A DNA stretch of 64,000 nucleotides from the NCBI GenBank assembly GCA_036381595.1, contig DASVCN010000041.1, forward strand, positions 1-64,000, given 5' to 3'. This document shows positions 1 to 8,016 of this stretch, one piece after another. Both the position numbers and the translations under genes were made by a program. This DNA comes from Trueperaceae bacterium (GTDB lineage Bacteria > Deinococcota > Deinococci > Deinococcales > Trueperaceae). Positions within the stretch are counted from its first letter, which is position 1. Every line of letters begins with the position of its first letter. Under the pieces are notes generated by a model. That model was not told where the DNA came from and did no database searches. It saw nothing but the letters and a program-made list of their open reading frames with translations.

Positions 1-63
1 ATCGGCACGATTCGACTTCGGGCGCGGGGCCCGATCGGCACGATTCGACTTCGGGCGCGGGGC
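1..63. repeat. 33-bp tandem repeat, two copies visible, cut by window edge
   Basis: Bases 1-30 recur identically at 34-63, separated by the triplet ccg, so the period is 33 bp. The first copy begins exactly at the window edge, so further copies may lie upstream. The unit starts ATCGGCACGATTCGACTTCG. The stretch 64-138 between the repeat and the end of dnaE2 shows no gene or other feature. Confidence 0.85.
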
Positions 64-138
64 TATCTCGACCTCGCGCCCTCATGCAGACGATTTGGCT
101 GATCCCTCCCACGGCGCCTGCCGCCCCCATGCCCATGT

Positions 139-3100
139 CTATCCGAAGTGATAGCCGCGGCTCTTCGCCGGCACCGCGAGCGGGTAGATCGACTCGGCCT
201 TGAGGGTGACCTTTATGTCGCCGCGCCCCTCGATGGTGCCGTCCACGATCAGGGCGACGGCGTCGCGAAGGACCTCGCGGCGCGCCTCCCAGAGGGTCGG
301 CGAGATGACCAGCTGGATGCGGTGGGGTCCATCCTCGAGGACGAAGAAGGCGTGCCCCTTGGCGGTGGGCGGCTTCTGCTTGCCCACCACCAGGCCGGCG
401 GTTCGCACCGAAGTGCCGTGCCGGGCCTTGAGCAGTCTGATGAGCGGAGTGGCATTCAGCTCGCGCAGCTGATCTCTGACGAAGTCGAGCGGGTGCATCT
501 CCAGCGGTGAGAAGCGGGCGGTCTCGAACTCCCACATGAAGCGATCCTTGACGACCAGCCGCGGCAGTTCCGGGGCGTCCTGGGCAGGCGACAGGAGTGG
601 TCTCGAGCCGCTGGCGATGGCGCCGGCGAGCACACCCAACCGGTAGAGCATCTCCCGGCGTGAGCCGAGCTCGTCGAGCGCCCCTGAACGCAGCAGCGTC
701 TCGAAGGTCTCGCGCGGCAGCTTCACCCGGCCGTAGAGGTCGTCGAGCGAAACGAACGGTCCATTCCGCAGGCGCTCGAGCACGATCTCCCGGGCCGCTT
801 CCTCGCTGATGCCGTCGAGAGCGCAGAGCGGCGGGCGGATCGCCTTGTCCTTCACGGCCCGCTCCGGCTGCTTCCCGGGCCGCTCCCGGCGTCGGAGCTC
901 CTCCTCGCTAAGCCGCTCACAACGGAAGTAGACCCCGGACCTGTTGATGTCGAACGGCAGGACCGGCACGCCCCAGGCCCTGGCCTCCTGCCGCTTCGTC
1001 GACTGCGACCACATGCCCGGCTCCTCACTGAGGATGGCGGCTAAGAACTCGGCCGGGTAGTGGATCCGCAGATACCCTGAAGCATACGAGTGGAGCGCGA
1101 AGGCCCAGGCGTGACTCTCGGCGAAACCGAAGCCCTGGTAGGCCTTTATCGACTCGAAGATCGCCTCGGCCTCCTCGGGAGTGGCGCCGACCTTGCGCAT
1201 CGCACCCTGGATGAAGCTCTGCCGCTCGGGCTCTATGTCGTCGAGGTCGGAGAAGCCCGAGACCTTCTTGCGGAAGCGGTCGGCCTCGGTCCAGCTCATC
1301 CCCGCCACGTGCACGGCGATCCGCAGCACGTCCTCCTGGAAGAGCAACACCCCGTACGACTTCGCCAGGATCGGCTCGAGCGAGGGGTGGAGGTAGGTGA
1401 CGGGCTCGAGCCCCTGGCGCCGCCGCAGGTAGGGGTGGACCGTCCCCGACTGGATCGGCCCGGGGCGGATGAGCGCGATCTGGTGCGACAGGTCCTTGAG
1501 GTTCCGGGCCTTCATCACCTGGCTGGTGTGCATCTGCGAAGGGCTCTCCACCTGGAAGAGACCCATCGTCTCGCCCGACGAGATGAGGTCCCACACGCGC
1601 TCGTCGTCGGGCAGGTCGTGCAGGTCCCACCACTCCCCCTCCATCCGGAAGATCTCCTCACGGGCGCGCTCGAGCGCCGAGAGCATCCGCAGCCCCAGCA
1701 GGTCGAGCTTGATGAGCCCCATCGCCTCGGCGTCGTCCTTGTCGAGCTGGATGATCTTGATGCCGCCGCTGGAGCGCTCGAGCGGGCTGTAGTGGCTCAG
1801 TGGATCGCGGGAGAGCACCACCCCGCCCGAGTGCGGCGCCAGGTGGCGCACGTGCTTGGCCTCCATGCCGCGTACCAGCGAGCGCAGCGCGTCGGCGGCC
1901 GGTGCTCCGGGCAGCACCTCCTCGAACACCTCCTCGGCCTGGTCCACCGCCGGCGGCCGCAAGCCGCGGTAGTCGCGTCCCAATGCCGAGGTGAGCTGGT
2001 TGCGCAGCTCGGGCGGCACCCCCAGCGCCCGGCCCAGGTCCTGCAGGGCCAGCGGCAGGCGGTAGCGGATCTTGTTGCACACCATCGCCTCGGTCGCGGC
2101 GCCGAAGCGCTCCTCGACCCAGGCCAGCACCTCGTCGCGGCGGCTGCTGGAGATGTCGATGTCGACGTCGGGCATGGTCGACTTGCCGGTGTGGAGGAAG
2201 CGCTCGAAGAGGAGGTCGTGCTTGAGCGGGTCGGCGCCGGTGATGCCCAGCAGGTAGCAGAGGATGCTGGCCGCCGCCGAGCCCCTGCCCGCCGCCAGGA
2301 TGCCGTGGTTGCGGCAGTAGTCGGTGACCTCGGCCGCGACCAGGAAGAACTCGGCCAGGCCCAGGGCGCGCACGGTCGCCATCTCCTCCTCGAGCTTCTT
2401 GCGCGCTTGCGCGAGCCGCTCGCCGGGGTAGCGCTCGAGCAGCGCCGCGTAGCAACGCTCCTCCAGGTGCTGCTCGGGCGAGACGCCATCGGGGATCCCC
2501 TGGGCCCGGGGCGGGATGAGTCGCTCGGGCAGCAGTTCGAAGTGACTCTCCCGGGCCAGGGCGTTGGCGTTGGCGTGCGCTTCGGGGAACGGCAGCCGCT
2601 CGTACGTCACCTCCGGCTCGAGCAGGTAGCTCTCGGCGTTGCGGGGCCGGGCCGCATTCGGCTCCTCGACGGTTATCCCCAGGCGACCGCACACCAGCGC
2701 ATCGTAGAGCCGGTAGTCGCCGGGCCGGGCGTAGCGCACCGGCGGCGCGGCGACGACGGGCAGACCCAGGCTGTAGGCCAGTCGGCGGAGGACTCTCGTT
2801 CGGCGGGTGTCCCAGCGGCGCAGGTCGTGATAGAGCTGCAGATAGAGCCGGTTGGGGAACGCGCCGGCCAGCTCACGCAGGAGTGATTCGAGTTCGCTGA
2901 CGCGCCTCTCGGCCAGGTAGACGCTGGGGAACCCCTCGCGGTCGCCGGTGAGGAGCGCCAGATCCTCGGAGCGGGAGATGAGCACCGGCCAGGGCACGTC
3001 CTTCTCCTCCCGTTCATGGGCGAGCGTGATCATCGTGTTGAGCCTGGCGTAACCCTGGCGGCTCCGGGCGATCAGCACCAGCGGGAAGGTGCGCTCCTCG

Positions 3101-3381
3101 ATGCGCACCGGCACGGTCGCGCCTATGAGCGCCCTGAGGCCCTGCTCGCGAGCGGCCTCGAACAGTTCGACGCCGCCGCTCACGCTCAGATGATCGGTCA
3201 GCGCCAGGTAGCGGTAGCCGAGCTCGGCGGCGCGCTCGACGAGGGTCTTTGGGGAGGCCGTGCCTACGCCCAGCGAGTAGTAGGAGTGGGCGCAGAGGAC
3301 GGCTTCCAGGGCTTGCGCCCGCCCTGGTCCCCGCTCGCGGGACGCTGGAATCGATTCCGTTCGAGCGAACCCCCCGTACAT
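139..3381 (-). CDS. dnaE2: Error-prone DNA polymerase III alpha subunit, DnaE2 type
   Basis: This 1080-residue C-family polymerase would copy past DNA lesions during SOS mutagenesis, working with an ImuB-type partner. Near the N-terminus is a PHP domain with CAHSYYS and the TDH motif. A palm domain carries PDVDIDIS, with the paired catalytic aspartates, then a helix-hairpin-helix region. A C-terminal OB fold has TAGLVVGKQKPPTAKGHAFF. The length matches DnaE2 and is shorter than replicative DnaE. The ATG at 3381 is six bases after a perfect TATAAT box and has no Shine-Dalgarno sequence, so a leaderless mRNA is likely. A palindrome over this start resembles the one before lexA, suggesting LexA control. 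The usual partners are about 10 kb away. The family call is secure; LexA control is inferred. Confidence 0.95.
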   Translation of the reverse strand: MYGGFARTESIPASRERGPGRAQALEAVLCAHSYYSLGVGTASPKTLVERAAELGYRYLALTDHLSVSGGVELFEAAREQGLRALIGATVPVRIEERTFPLVLIARSRQGYARLNTMITLAHEREEKDVPWPVLISRSEDLALLTGDREGFPSVYLAERRVSELESLLRELAGAFPNRLYLQLYHDLRRWDTRRTRVLRRLAYSLGLPVVAAPPVRYARPGDYRLYDALVCGRLGITVEEPNAARPRNAESYLLEPEVTYERLPFPEAHANANALARESHFELLPERLIPPRAQGIPDGVSPEQHLEERCYAALLERYPGERLAQARKKLEEEMATVRALGLAEFFLVAAEVTDYCRNHGILAAGRGSAAASILCYLLGITGADPLKHDLLFERFLHTGKSTMPDVDIDISSSRRDEVLAWVEERFGAATEAMVCNKIRYRLPLALQDLGRALGVPPELRNQLTSALGRDYRGLRPPAVDQAEEVFEEVLPGAPAADALRSLVRGMEAKHVRHLAPHSGGVVLSRDPLSHYSPLERSSGGIKIIQLDKDDAEAMGLIKLDLLGLRMLSALERAREEIFRMEGEWWDLHDLPDDERVWDLISSGETMGLFQVESPSQMHTSQVMKARNLKDLSHQIALIRPGPIQSGTVHPYLRRRQGLEPVTYLHPSLEPILAKSYGVLLFQEDVLRIAVHVAGMSWTEADRFRKKVSGFSDLDDIEPERQSFIQGAMRKVGATPEEAEAIFESIKAYQGFGFAESHAWAFALHSYASGYLRIHYPAEFLAAILSEEPGMWSQSTKRQEARAWGVPVLPFDINRSGVYFRCERLSEEELRRRERPGKQPERAVKDKAIRPPLCALDGISEEAAREIVLERLRNGPFVSLDDLYGRVKLPRETFETLLRSGALDELGSRREMLYRLGVLAGAIASGSRPLLSPAQDAPELPRLVVKDRFMWEFETARFSPLEMHPLDFVRDQLRELNATPLIRLLKARHGTSVRTAGLVVGKQKPPTAKGHAFFVLEDGPHRIQLVISPTLWEARREVLRDAVALIVDGTIEGRGDIKVTLKAESIYPLAVPAKSRGYHFG

Positions 3382-3401
3382 ACCTTAATTATAAAGGTAT
3401 G
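3379..3401 (-). promoter_or_regulatory. Putative LexA operator over the dnaE2 -10 box and start codon
   Basis: CATACCTT and its exact complement AAGGTATG are separated by 7 AT-rich bases. On the minus strand the site contains TATAAT (3393-3388), and the dnaE2 ATG begins six bases later at 3381. The lexA promoter has the same 8-7-8 layout and shares the core CCT-N9-AGG. No convincing -35 box is seen. Confidence 0.7.
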
Positions 3402-3505
3402 AATCGGTGGTCGATTTCCCTGGGACTCCAAATCGGAGGGATCTCCGCCGAGCGGGCGCCAACAGCCGCACATCGAGCGACCGGCCGCCTACGGTGCGAG
3501 GACGG

Positions 3506-3904
3506 TCACTGCGCGTTCAACTCCACCGCTCGTCGGACGAGCGCTGCGAAGGCGCCTTCGTCGATCTCGTCACCCTGCCGCAGGTCGATCGCCCGCCTGG
3601 TAGCGCCACCGAAGCCGGAGTTGAAGAGACCGGCGGGATCGTCGAGCAACGCCCCCTTGGCGAAGGTGAACTTCACCTTGTCCTTGTACGTCTCGCCGGT
3701 GCAGACGATCCCGTCGTGCGACCAGACCGGAACCCCGCTCGGGTTCGACGGTTTTCTCCACTTGACCTCCTCGACCACGGCGGGGTCGGCCTCGTGGATA
3801 AGGCGGCGGATCCGGGCGAGGATCTCCCGCTGCCAGGCGGGCAGCTGCGCGATCTTGGCGTCGATGAGCCGCGCGGCGCTATCGCTCTCGTTCGGCATGT
3901 TCAT
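3506..3904 (-). CDS. DUF1801 domain protein (YdhG-like)
   Basis: This small cytoplasmic protein of about 130 residues is recognised by the DUF1801 pattern: an N-terminal helix, EEVKWRKPSNPSGVPVWSHD, then a GIVCTGETYKDKVKFTF core and a C-terminal helix. The fold resembles frataxin/YdhG and no biochemical role is established. Two in-frame ATGs (3904 and 3898) follow GAGAGGAG; the second has the better spacing from the ribosome binding site. It lies between dnaE2 and an ATPase gene, separated from the latter by a tandem-repeat spacer, so it is probably a unit of its own. The family assignment is good and the function is unknown. Confidence 0.8.
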   Translation of the reverse strand: MNMPNESDSAARLIDAKIAQLPAWQREILARIRRLIHEADPAVVEEVKWRKPSNPSGVPVWSHDGIVCTGETYKDKVKFTFAKGALLDDPAGLFNSGFGGATRRAIDLRQGDEIDEGAFAALVRRAVELNAQ

Positions 3905-3938
3905 CTCCTCTCGGTCACCGCGAGACGGCTGTGAAACC

Positions 3939-4061
3939 AGGCGTCGCCTGCGCGGCGGGTGTGCGATCGAGCGTCGCCCGCGCGGAGGGTAGGCACATCA
4001 GGCGTCGCATGCGGAGGGTATCCGGCAACCAGGCGCCGCTGCGCGCGGTGGGTGGGCAGGC
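3939..4061. repeat. 31-bp imperfect tandem repeat, four copies
   Basis: Four units start at about 3939, 3970, 4000 and 4031. The consensus begins AGGCGTCGC, then TGCGCGG, GGGT and GGCA. The period is 30-31 bp. The array fills the spacer between the DUF1801 gene and the 3' end of the ATPase gene and ends just before the ATPase stop codon. No coding potential is apparent in it. Confidence 0.65.
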
Positions 4062-4073
4062 AGGCGGAGCCCG

Positions 4074-5258
4074 TCAAGGGTCTGCTCGAGGCGGCCTCAC
4101 CGTGCGCCTCAGGAAGTCCTCGAACATCGGCACGGTGAAGGCGATGTCCCCATGGGCAGGACTGTAGATCATCCCTTTCCTGATGAGCTTCGCACGGCGC
4201 GGTCCCAGGCTCTGGACCGACTGGCCCAGGGCCTGGGCCACCTCAGAGGACCTGTACGGACCATCCCCCGAACGCGCCATCGCGATCACGTACTCGCGCT
4301 CCTTGGGCGTAAGCCTATCGAATCTCACCCGGAAGAAACCTTCGTCCAACCTCTCGACCGCCCGCTCCGAGGCGAGCTCCACGTCGGCGACTCCGATGGG
4401 GGAGTCGTTCGCCGCGTTCCAGGCCTGGAATCCCCACTCCTGCAGGAAGTAGGGGTACCCCCTGGTGCGCTCCACGATCATCTGCAGGGCGTCGTCGGTG
4501 ATCGACTCGCCTTCGTCGGCCAGCGGTTCCCTTATCGCCTCGGCCGCAGCCGCCGCATCCAAGGCCCCGATGGCGGTGAAGTCGAAGAGCCTCTCTGCGT
4601 ACGATTTGGCATTGCCCGACAGGCCGGCCACCTGGGGCAACCCGGCCCCCAGCAGGATGATCGGCAGCCTTCTCTGGTTCAGCCGGTGGATGGCGACGAT
4701 GAGGGCAGAGAGTTCTTCCGTCGACAGGTACTGGATCTCGTCGACGAGCAGCGTTACCCCGCGTTGGGCCGAGGCAGCCGCCTCGCCCACGCGGACGAGC
4801 AGCTCGCTCAGGTCGTACTCGAGGATGCCGCTGTCGGCTGTGCCGGGCTCGGGGTCGACCGAGATGGTGACCTCGCCGACCGAGAGCTCGAAGGCGCTGG
4901 CGAAGGCGCGCAGTACCCTCAACGCGCGGTGGGCCGAGGCCCGCGCCTTCTCGATCACCGACAGCTTGCGCAGCACCTGATGGATCCGCGGGTAGAGGAG
5001 CTCGGCGAGACTGCCATCCTCGGGCGCCTCGATGAAGGCCGTGAGGTGGCCCTCCTGCTCGGCGAGGAGTTCGAAGCGGTTGAGCAGCACCGTCTTGCCG
5101 CTGCCCCGCAGGCCCAGCAGGACGAGGGAGCGGGCGTGCTTGCCGGCGCTGACCCGACGCAATGTGGTCGTGGCCCGGGCGAGGATCTCGTCCCGTCCGG
5201 CCAGCTCCGGCGGCTGGGAGCCGGCACCTGGAGCGAACGGATTGCGTACCGGGTCCAC
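4074..5258 (-). CDS. Orc1/Cdc6- or STAND-like P-loop ATPase
   Basis: This 394-residue ATPase has Walker A GLRGSGKT near residue 50, Walker B VTLLVDEIQYLS near residue 170, and a C-terminal winged-helix-like part (LTPKEREYVIAMARSGDGPYRSSEV is its first stretch in outline: helix, then a recognition region). It resembles the archaeal-type ATPases common in bacteria as stand-alone genes of unknown role. A GTG at 5258 is chosen because it follows a possible -10 box (TACATT) by five bases and precedes conserved sequence. Its upstream region has five TATA-containing hexamers at about 10-bp spacing, suggesting autoregulation. The partner and substrate are unknown; a mobile-element or defence link is possible but nothing here shows it. 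Confidence 0.7.
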   Translation of the reverse strand: MDPVRNPFAPGAGSQPPELAGRDEILARATTTLRRVSAGKHARSLVLLGLRGSGKTVLLNRFELLAEQEGHLTAFIEAPEDGSLAELLYPRIHQVLRKLSVIEKARASAHRALRVLRAFASAFELSVGEVTISVDPEPGTADSGILEYDLSELLVRVGEAAASAQRGVTLLVDEIQYLSTEELSALIVAIHRLNQRRLPIILLGAGLPQVAGLSGNAKSYAERLFDFTAIGALDAAAAAEAIREPLADEGESITDDALQMIVERTRGYPYFLQEWGFQAWNAANDSPIGVADVELASERAVERLDEGFFRVRFDRLTPKEREYVIAMARSGDGPYRSSEVAQALGQSVQSLGPRRAKLIRKGMIYSPAHGDIAFTVPMFEDFLRRTVRPPRADP

Positions 5259-5274
5259 GCCTCAATGTATCAGA

Positions 5275-5326
5275 GTATAGGTTTGTATATGCAGTTCGAG
5301 CTATACACGGTTATATTTCGGTATAC
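5275..5326 (-). promoter_or_regulatory. Phased array of five TATA-core sites upstream of the ATPase gene
   Basis: GTATAG (5275), GTATAT (5285), CTATAC (5301), TTATAT (5311) and GTATAC (5321) lie in an AT-rich island in otherwise GC-rich DNA. The intervals are 10, 16, 10 and 10 bp. GTATAG at 5275 and CTATAC at 5301 form an inverted pair. The layout suggests cooperative protein binding or an unusual promoter. Confidence 0.5.
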
Positions 5327-5403
5327 GGTCCCTCCCCTAGTCGTGACTGCACAGCGGTGCCGGCAGCGTCAAGGTCCCAGCGACATCCGGTGGGAACGAA
5401 AGA

Positions 5404-5433
5404 ACGGCCCGTCCTGAACTGCGGACGGGCCGT
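5404..5433 (-). terminator. Intrinsic terminator of the ABC importer/amidase operon
   Basis: ACGGCCCGTCC and its perfect complement GGACGGGCCGT form an 11-bp stem with an 8-base loop just after the amidase stop codon. On the minus strand the stem is followed by TTCTTTCGTT, a moderately T-rich tail. It also faces a short A run on the other side. Confidence 0.75.
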
Positions 5434-5454
5434 AAAAGCGACGAGACGGGATCA

Positions 5455-6384
5455 CTAGCGGAAGATCCCCTTTGGCAGGCAGGCAGAGACGACCCAGTTG
5501 GGGGCGTCGACGACCTCGCTGATCTTTAGGTTGACCGCCACGCTGCAGAGCGCGTAGGCGAGTTGCAGCTCGAGCGCGTACTCACGCCCCATATGTTCGA
5601 TCATCGAGCGGACCGCGTCCCGGGCAGCGGCCATCAGGTCGGGAGCGACGCCGGTGGTTACGAAGAACCCCTTGGCGCCCTCGCGATCGTGCGCTCCCGG
5701 GGCGACGTCGTACTGGGGAGTGGGGATACTCGTCCCCTTCTTCACCGACAGGCGAACGCGGATCTTCATCGCCGTCTCGATGGCGGTTCCGCACACCTCG
5801 CCGTCACCCTGGGCGGCGTGCGTGTCCCCGACCGAGAAGAGCGCGCCGGGCACCTCCACGGGCAGGTAGAGCTTGCTCCCGATGGTCAGGTCGCGGATGT
5901 CGAGGTTGCCGCCCACATGCCGCGGCGGCACCACCGAGTGAAGGCCCTTCTGCGCCGGAGCAACGCCGATCGTCCCGGGGAACGGTCGGAACGGCAGTTC
6001 GATCTCATCGGTGAACCGGACCGAGCGGCCGTCGTATCTCGAGATGTGGAGGAATGGATCGGGGAACTCGTCGGCCAGCAGGCCGAAACCGGGGATGAGC
6101 GCGGTCCAGCCCCAGCTGTTCTCCTCGAAGCCGAGGATCTCTACCTCGAGCGCATCACCCGGCTGGGCCCCATCGACGTAGACAGGCCCCGTGACCGGAT
6201 TCACCCGCTCGAAGTCGAGCCTGGCTACGTCTTCGGTCGTGGAGTCGGCCGTCAGCTGGCCCCCGGAAGCATCGACCGTTCCCACTTCCAGCTCCGCCCC
6301 GGCCTCGACCCGGATGACCGGTTCGATCGAATTGTCCCAGCCGAAGTGGTGATGCCGGTCGTGGATGGTCTTGAAGCTAGTCAA
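5455..6384 (-). CDS. Acetamidase/formamidase family protein
   Basis: This 309-residue member of the FmdA/AmdA family hydrolyses short amides to ammonia and an acid. Characteristic parts are HHHFGWDNSIEPV at the N-terminus, the GPVYVDGAQPGDALEV segment, and VGDTHAAQGDGEVCGTAIE in the core. The start is a TTG at 6384 that overlaps the end of the binding-protein gene by 8 bases, so translation is probably coupled. It is the last gene of an operon with two permeases and a peptide-type binding protein, followed by a strong terminator. The context suggests that the importer brings in an amide-bearing compound that this enzyme cleaves. The exact substrate cannot be read from sequence. Confidence 0.88.
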   Translation of the reverse strand: MTSFKTIHDRHHHFGWDNSIEPVIRVEAGAELEVGTVDASGGQLTADSTTEDVARLDFERVNPVTGPVYVDGAQPGDALEVEILGFEENSWGWTALIPGFGLLADEFPDPFLHISRYDGRSVRFTDEIELPFRPFPGTIGVAPAQKGLHSVVPPRHVGGNLDIRDLTIGSKLYLPVEVPGALFSVGDTHAAQGDGEVCGTAIETAMKIRVRLSVKKGTSIPTPQYDVAPGAHDREGAKGFFVTTGVAPDLMAAARDAVRSMIEHMGREYALELQLAYALCSVAVNLKISEVVDAPNWVVSACLPKGIFR

Positions 6385-7984
6385 CCCGATAGACCTCCTG
6401 GTAGTTCACGGGGATGTGGATGGGGTCGGCGAACACGGAGTCGGCTCCGCCTACGCCGTCGGAGTGCATGGTGAAACGGGTCTCGTTGAAGATCGGGATC
6501 CAGGGCGCGTCCTCTTCCATGATGTCGACGAACATCTGACTGTAGAGGTCGATACGCTCCTGCTCCTGACCCGGTTGCGCCATGGTGTCGTACTCGGACG
6601 CCCGGGCGTCGATCTCCTCGTTACAGTACTTCGCCCAGTTCCAGCCGCCCGGGACAGCGCCTGCACAGGAGAGGATCGGCCAGAAGAAGTTGTTCGGGTC
6701 CGGATAGTCGGCGATCCAGGCCATGCCGCCCGACCAGAGCAGCGGAGCCTGGCCGGCGCCACCCGCCTCGATCACGGTGCTCTGAGCCTGAGCCCGCAAC
6801 TCGACATCGACGCCGATGACCGACAGGTCCTGCTGGATGGCCTGCGCGATACGGTCGTTGGGTGCGACGTTGAAGGCGTAGAGGACGGTGCTGAAGCCAT
6901 CGGGATAGCCAGCGTCGGCCAACATCTGGCGCGCCGCCTCGGGGTCGTAGGGGTAGCCCTCGTACTCCTCGGCGTAACCGGGCATGAGCGGCGGCAGGAT
7001 CTGGTTGGCGGGTTCAGCGCGATTGTTGATGATGCGTACGATCCGCTCCTTGTTGATGGCCATGTTCAGGGCCTTGCGAACCTGCGGGTCGTCGAGCGGA
7101 GGGGTCTGGGTGTTGAGAGTGACGTAGGTGGTGTTCAGCTGTTCTCCGCGCACGACCTGGTCGCTCAGGTCGGGATCGTTCATCACCTCGGTGAAACGGG
7201 CCGAGGGGATGCCGTCGCCGAGGACATCGACCTGCCCGCGCTGCAGCTGCAGGAAGGCCACGTTCGGATCGAGGCCTACCTGGAAGGTGATGCGATCGAG
7301 GTAGGGACGGTTCTCCACGAAGTAGTCGGGGTTGCGCTCGAGGACCACCCGCTGGCCCAACACCCACTCGTCGAGCATGAATGCGCCGGTGCCCACCGGG
7401 TTGTGCCCGAAGTCGCCGGCAGCGGCCTCGACGGCCTCCTGCGGAACCACGTGGGCGAAGTTGAGCGCCAGCTTGTGGAGGAAGGCAGCGTCCGGTTGGG
7501 TCAACTCGAAGACGACGGTGGAGTCGTCGGGCACCTGTATGCCGGTTACCTCCTCGGCCTCCCCGTCGATGAACTCCTGAGCTCCCGCGATCCCGAGGTA
7601 GAAACCCTGCCCGGGGCTCTGGGTATCGGGATCCAGTACTCGCTCGAGCGAGTACTTGACGTCGTCTGCGACCAGTTCACGGCCGTTGTGGAACACCACT
7701 CCGTCGCGCAGATGGAAGGTGTAAACGGTGCCGTCCGGGGACACCTCGAAGCTCTCGGCCAGGTGGGGGACGAGTTCGGTCGTCCCGGCCCGGTAATCCA
7801 TCAGGCCATCGAAGATCGACTTGATTATCGACCAGTTCTGCCAGTCATAGCCGATAGCGGGATCGAGGGTCGAGAGGTCGTTCTGGAACGAGACGACCAT
7901 CGCCCCTCCCTGTTCCTGAGCCTGCGAGGCTCCCAAGAAGAGGGCCACGGTGAGGCTCAGCAGGAAAATCCGGATACCTTTCAT
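6377..7984 (-). CDS. ABC importer substrate-binding protein, family 5 (Dpp/Opp type)
   Basis: This 535-residue exported binding protein has a Sec signal peptide (MKGIRIFLLSLTVALFLG, cleavage likely after SQAQ). The family 5 fold is shown by FQNDLSTLDPAIGYDWQNW, SFEVSPDGTVYTFHLRDGVVFH and VRKALNMAINKERI. The ATG at 7984 is preferred because AAAGGACG lies just upstream and the signal peptide begins there; the open frame runs further upstream without homology. Genes follow the order permease, permease, binding protein, amidase, all on the minus strand with short gaps or overlap. Ligands of this family are peptides, but also amides, nickel or sugars, so the ligand is left open. Confidence 0.93.
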   Translation of the reverse strand: MKGIRIFLLSLTVALFLGASQAQEQGGAMVVSFQNDLSTLDPAIGYDWQNWSIIKSIFDGLMDYRAGTTELVPHLAESFEVSPDGTVYTFHLRDGVVFHNGRELVADDVKYSLERVLDPDTQSPGQGFYLGIAGAQEFIDGEAEEVTGIQVPDDSTVVFELTQPDAAFLHKLALNFAHVVPQEAVEAAAGDFGHNPVGTGAFMLDEWVLGQRVVLERNPDYFVENRPYLDRITFQVGLDPNVAFLQLQRGQVDVLGDGIPSARFTEVMNDPDLSDQVVRGEQLNTTYVTLNTQTPPLDDPQVRKALNMAINKERIVRIINNRAEPANQILPPLMPGYAEEYEGYPYDPEAARQMLADAGYPDGFSTVLYAFNVAPNDRIAQAIQQDLSVIGVDVELRAQAQSTVIEAGGAGQAPLLWSGGMAWIADYPDPNNFFWPILSCAGAVPGGWNWAKYCNEEIDARASEYDTMAQPGQEQERIDLYSQMFVDIMEEDAPWIPIFNETRFTMHSDGVGGADSVFADPIHIPVNYQEVYRVD

Positions 7985-8016
7985 GTCACGTCCTTTCGCG
8001 GCTGAAGACCGGTCGG

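Noticed and set aside
1090-2886. Long plus-strand open frame of about 600 codons opposite dnaE2
   Set aside because: It is the mirror of a GC-rich gene, has a low-complexity Val/Gly/Arg composition and matches no family; dnaE2 explains the region.
4074-5258. Anti-phage defence ATPase
   Set aside because: No partner effector, nuclease or defence-island gene is nearby; the ATPase family is too broad for that claim.
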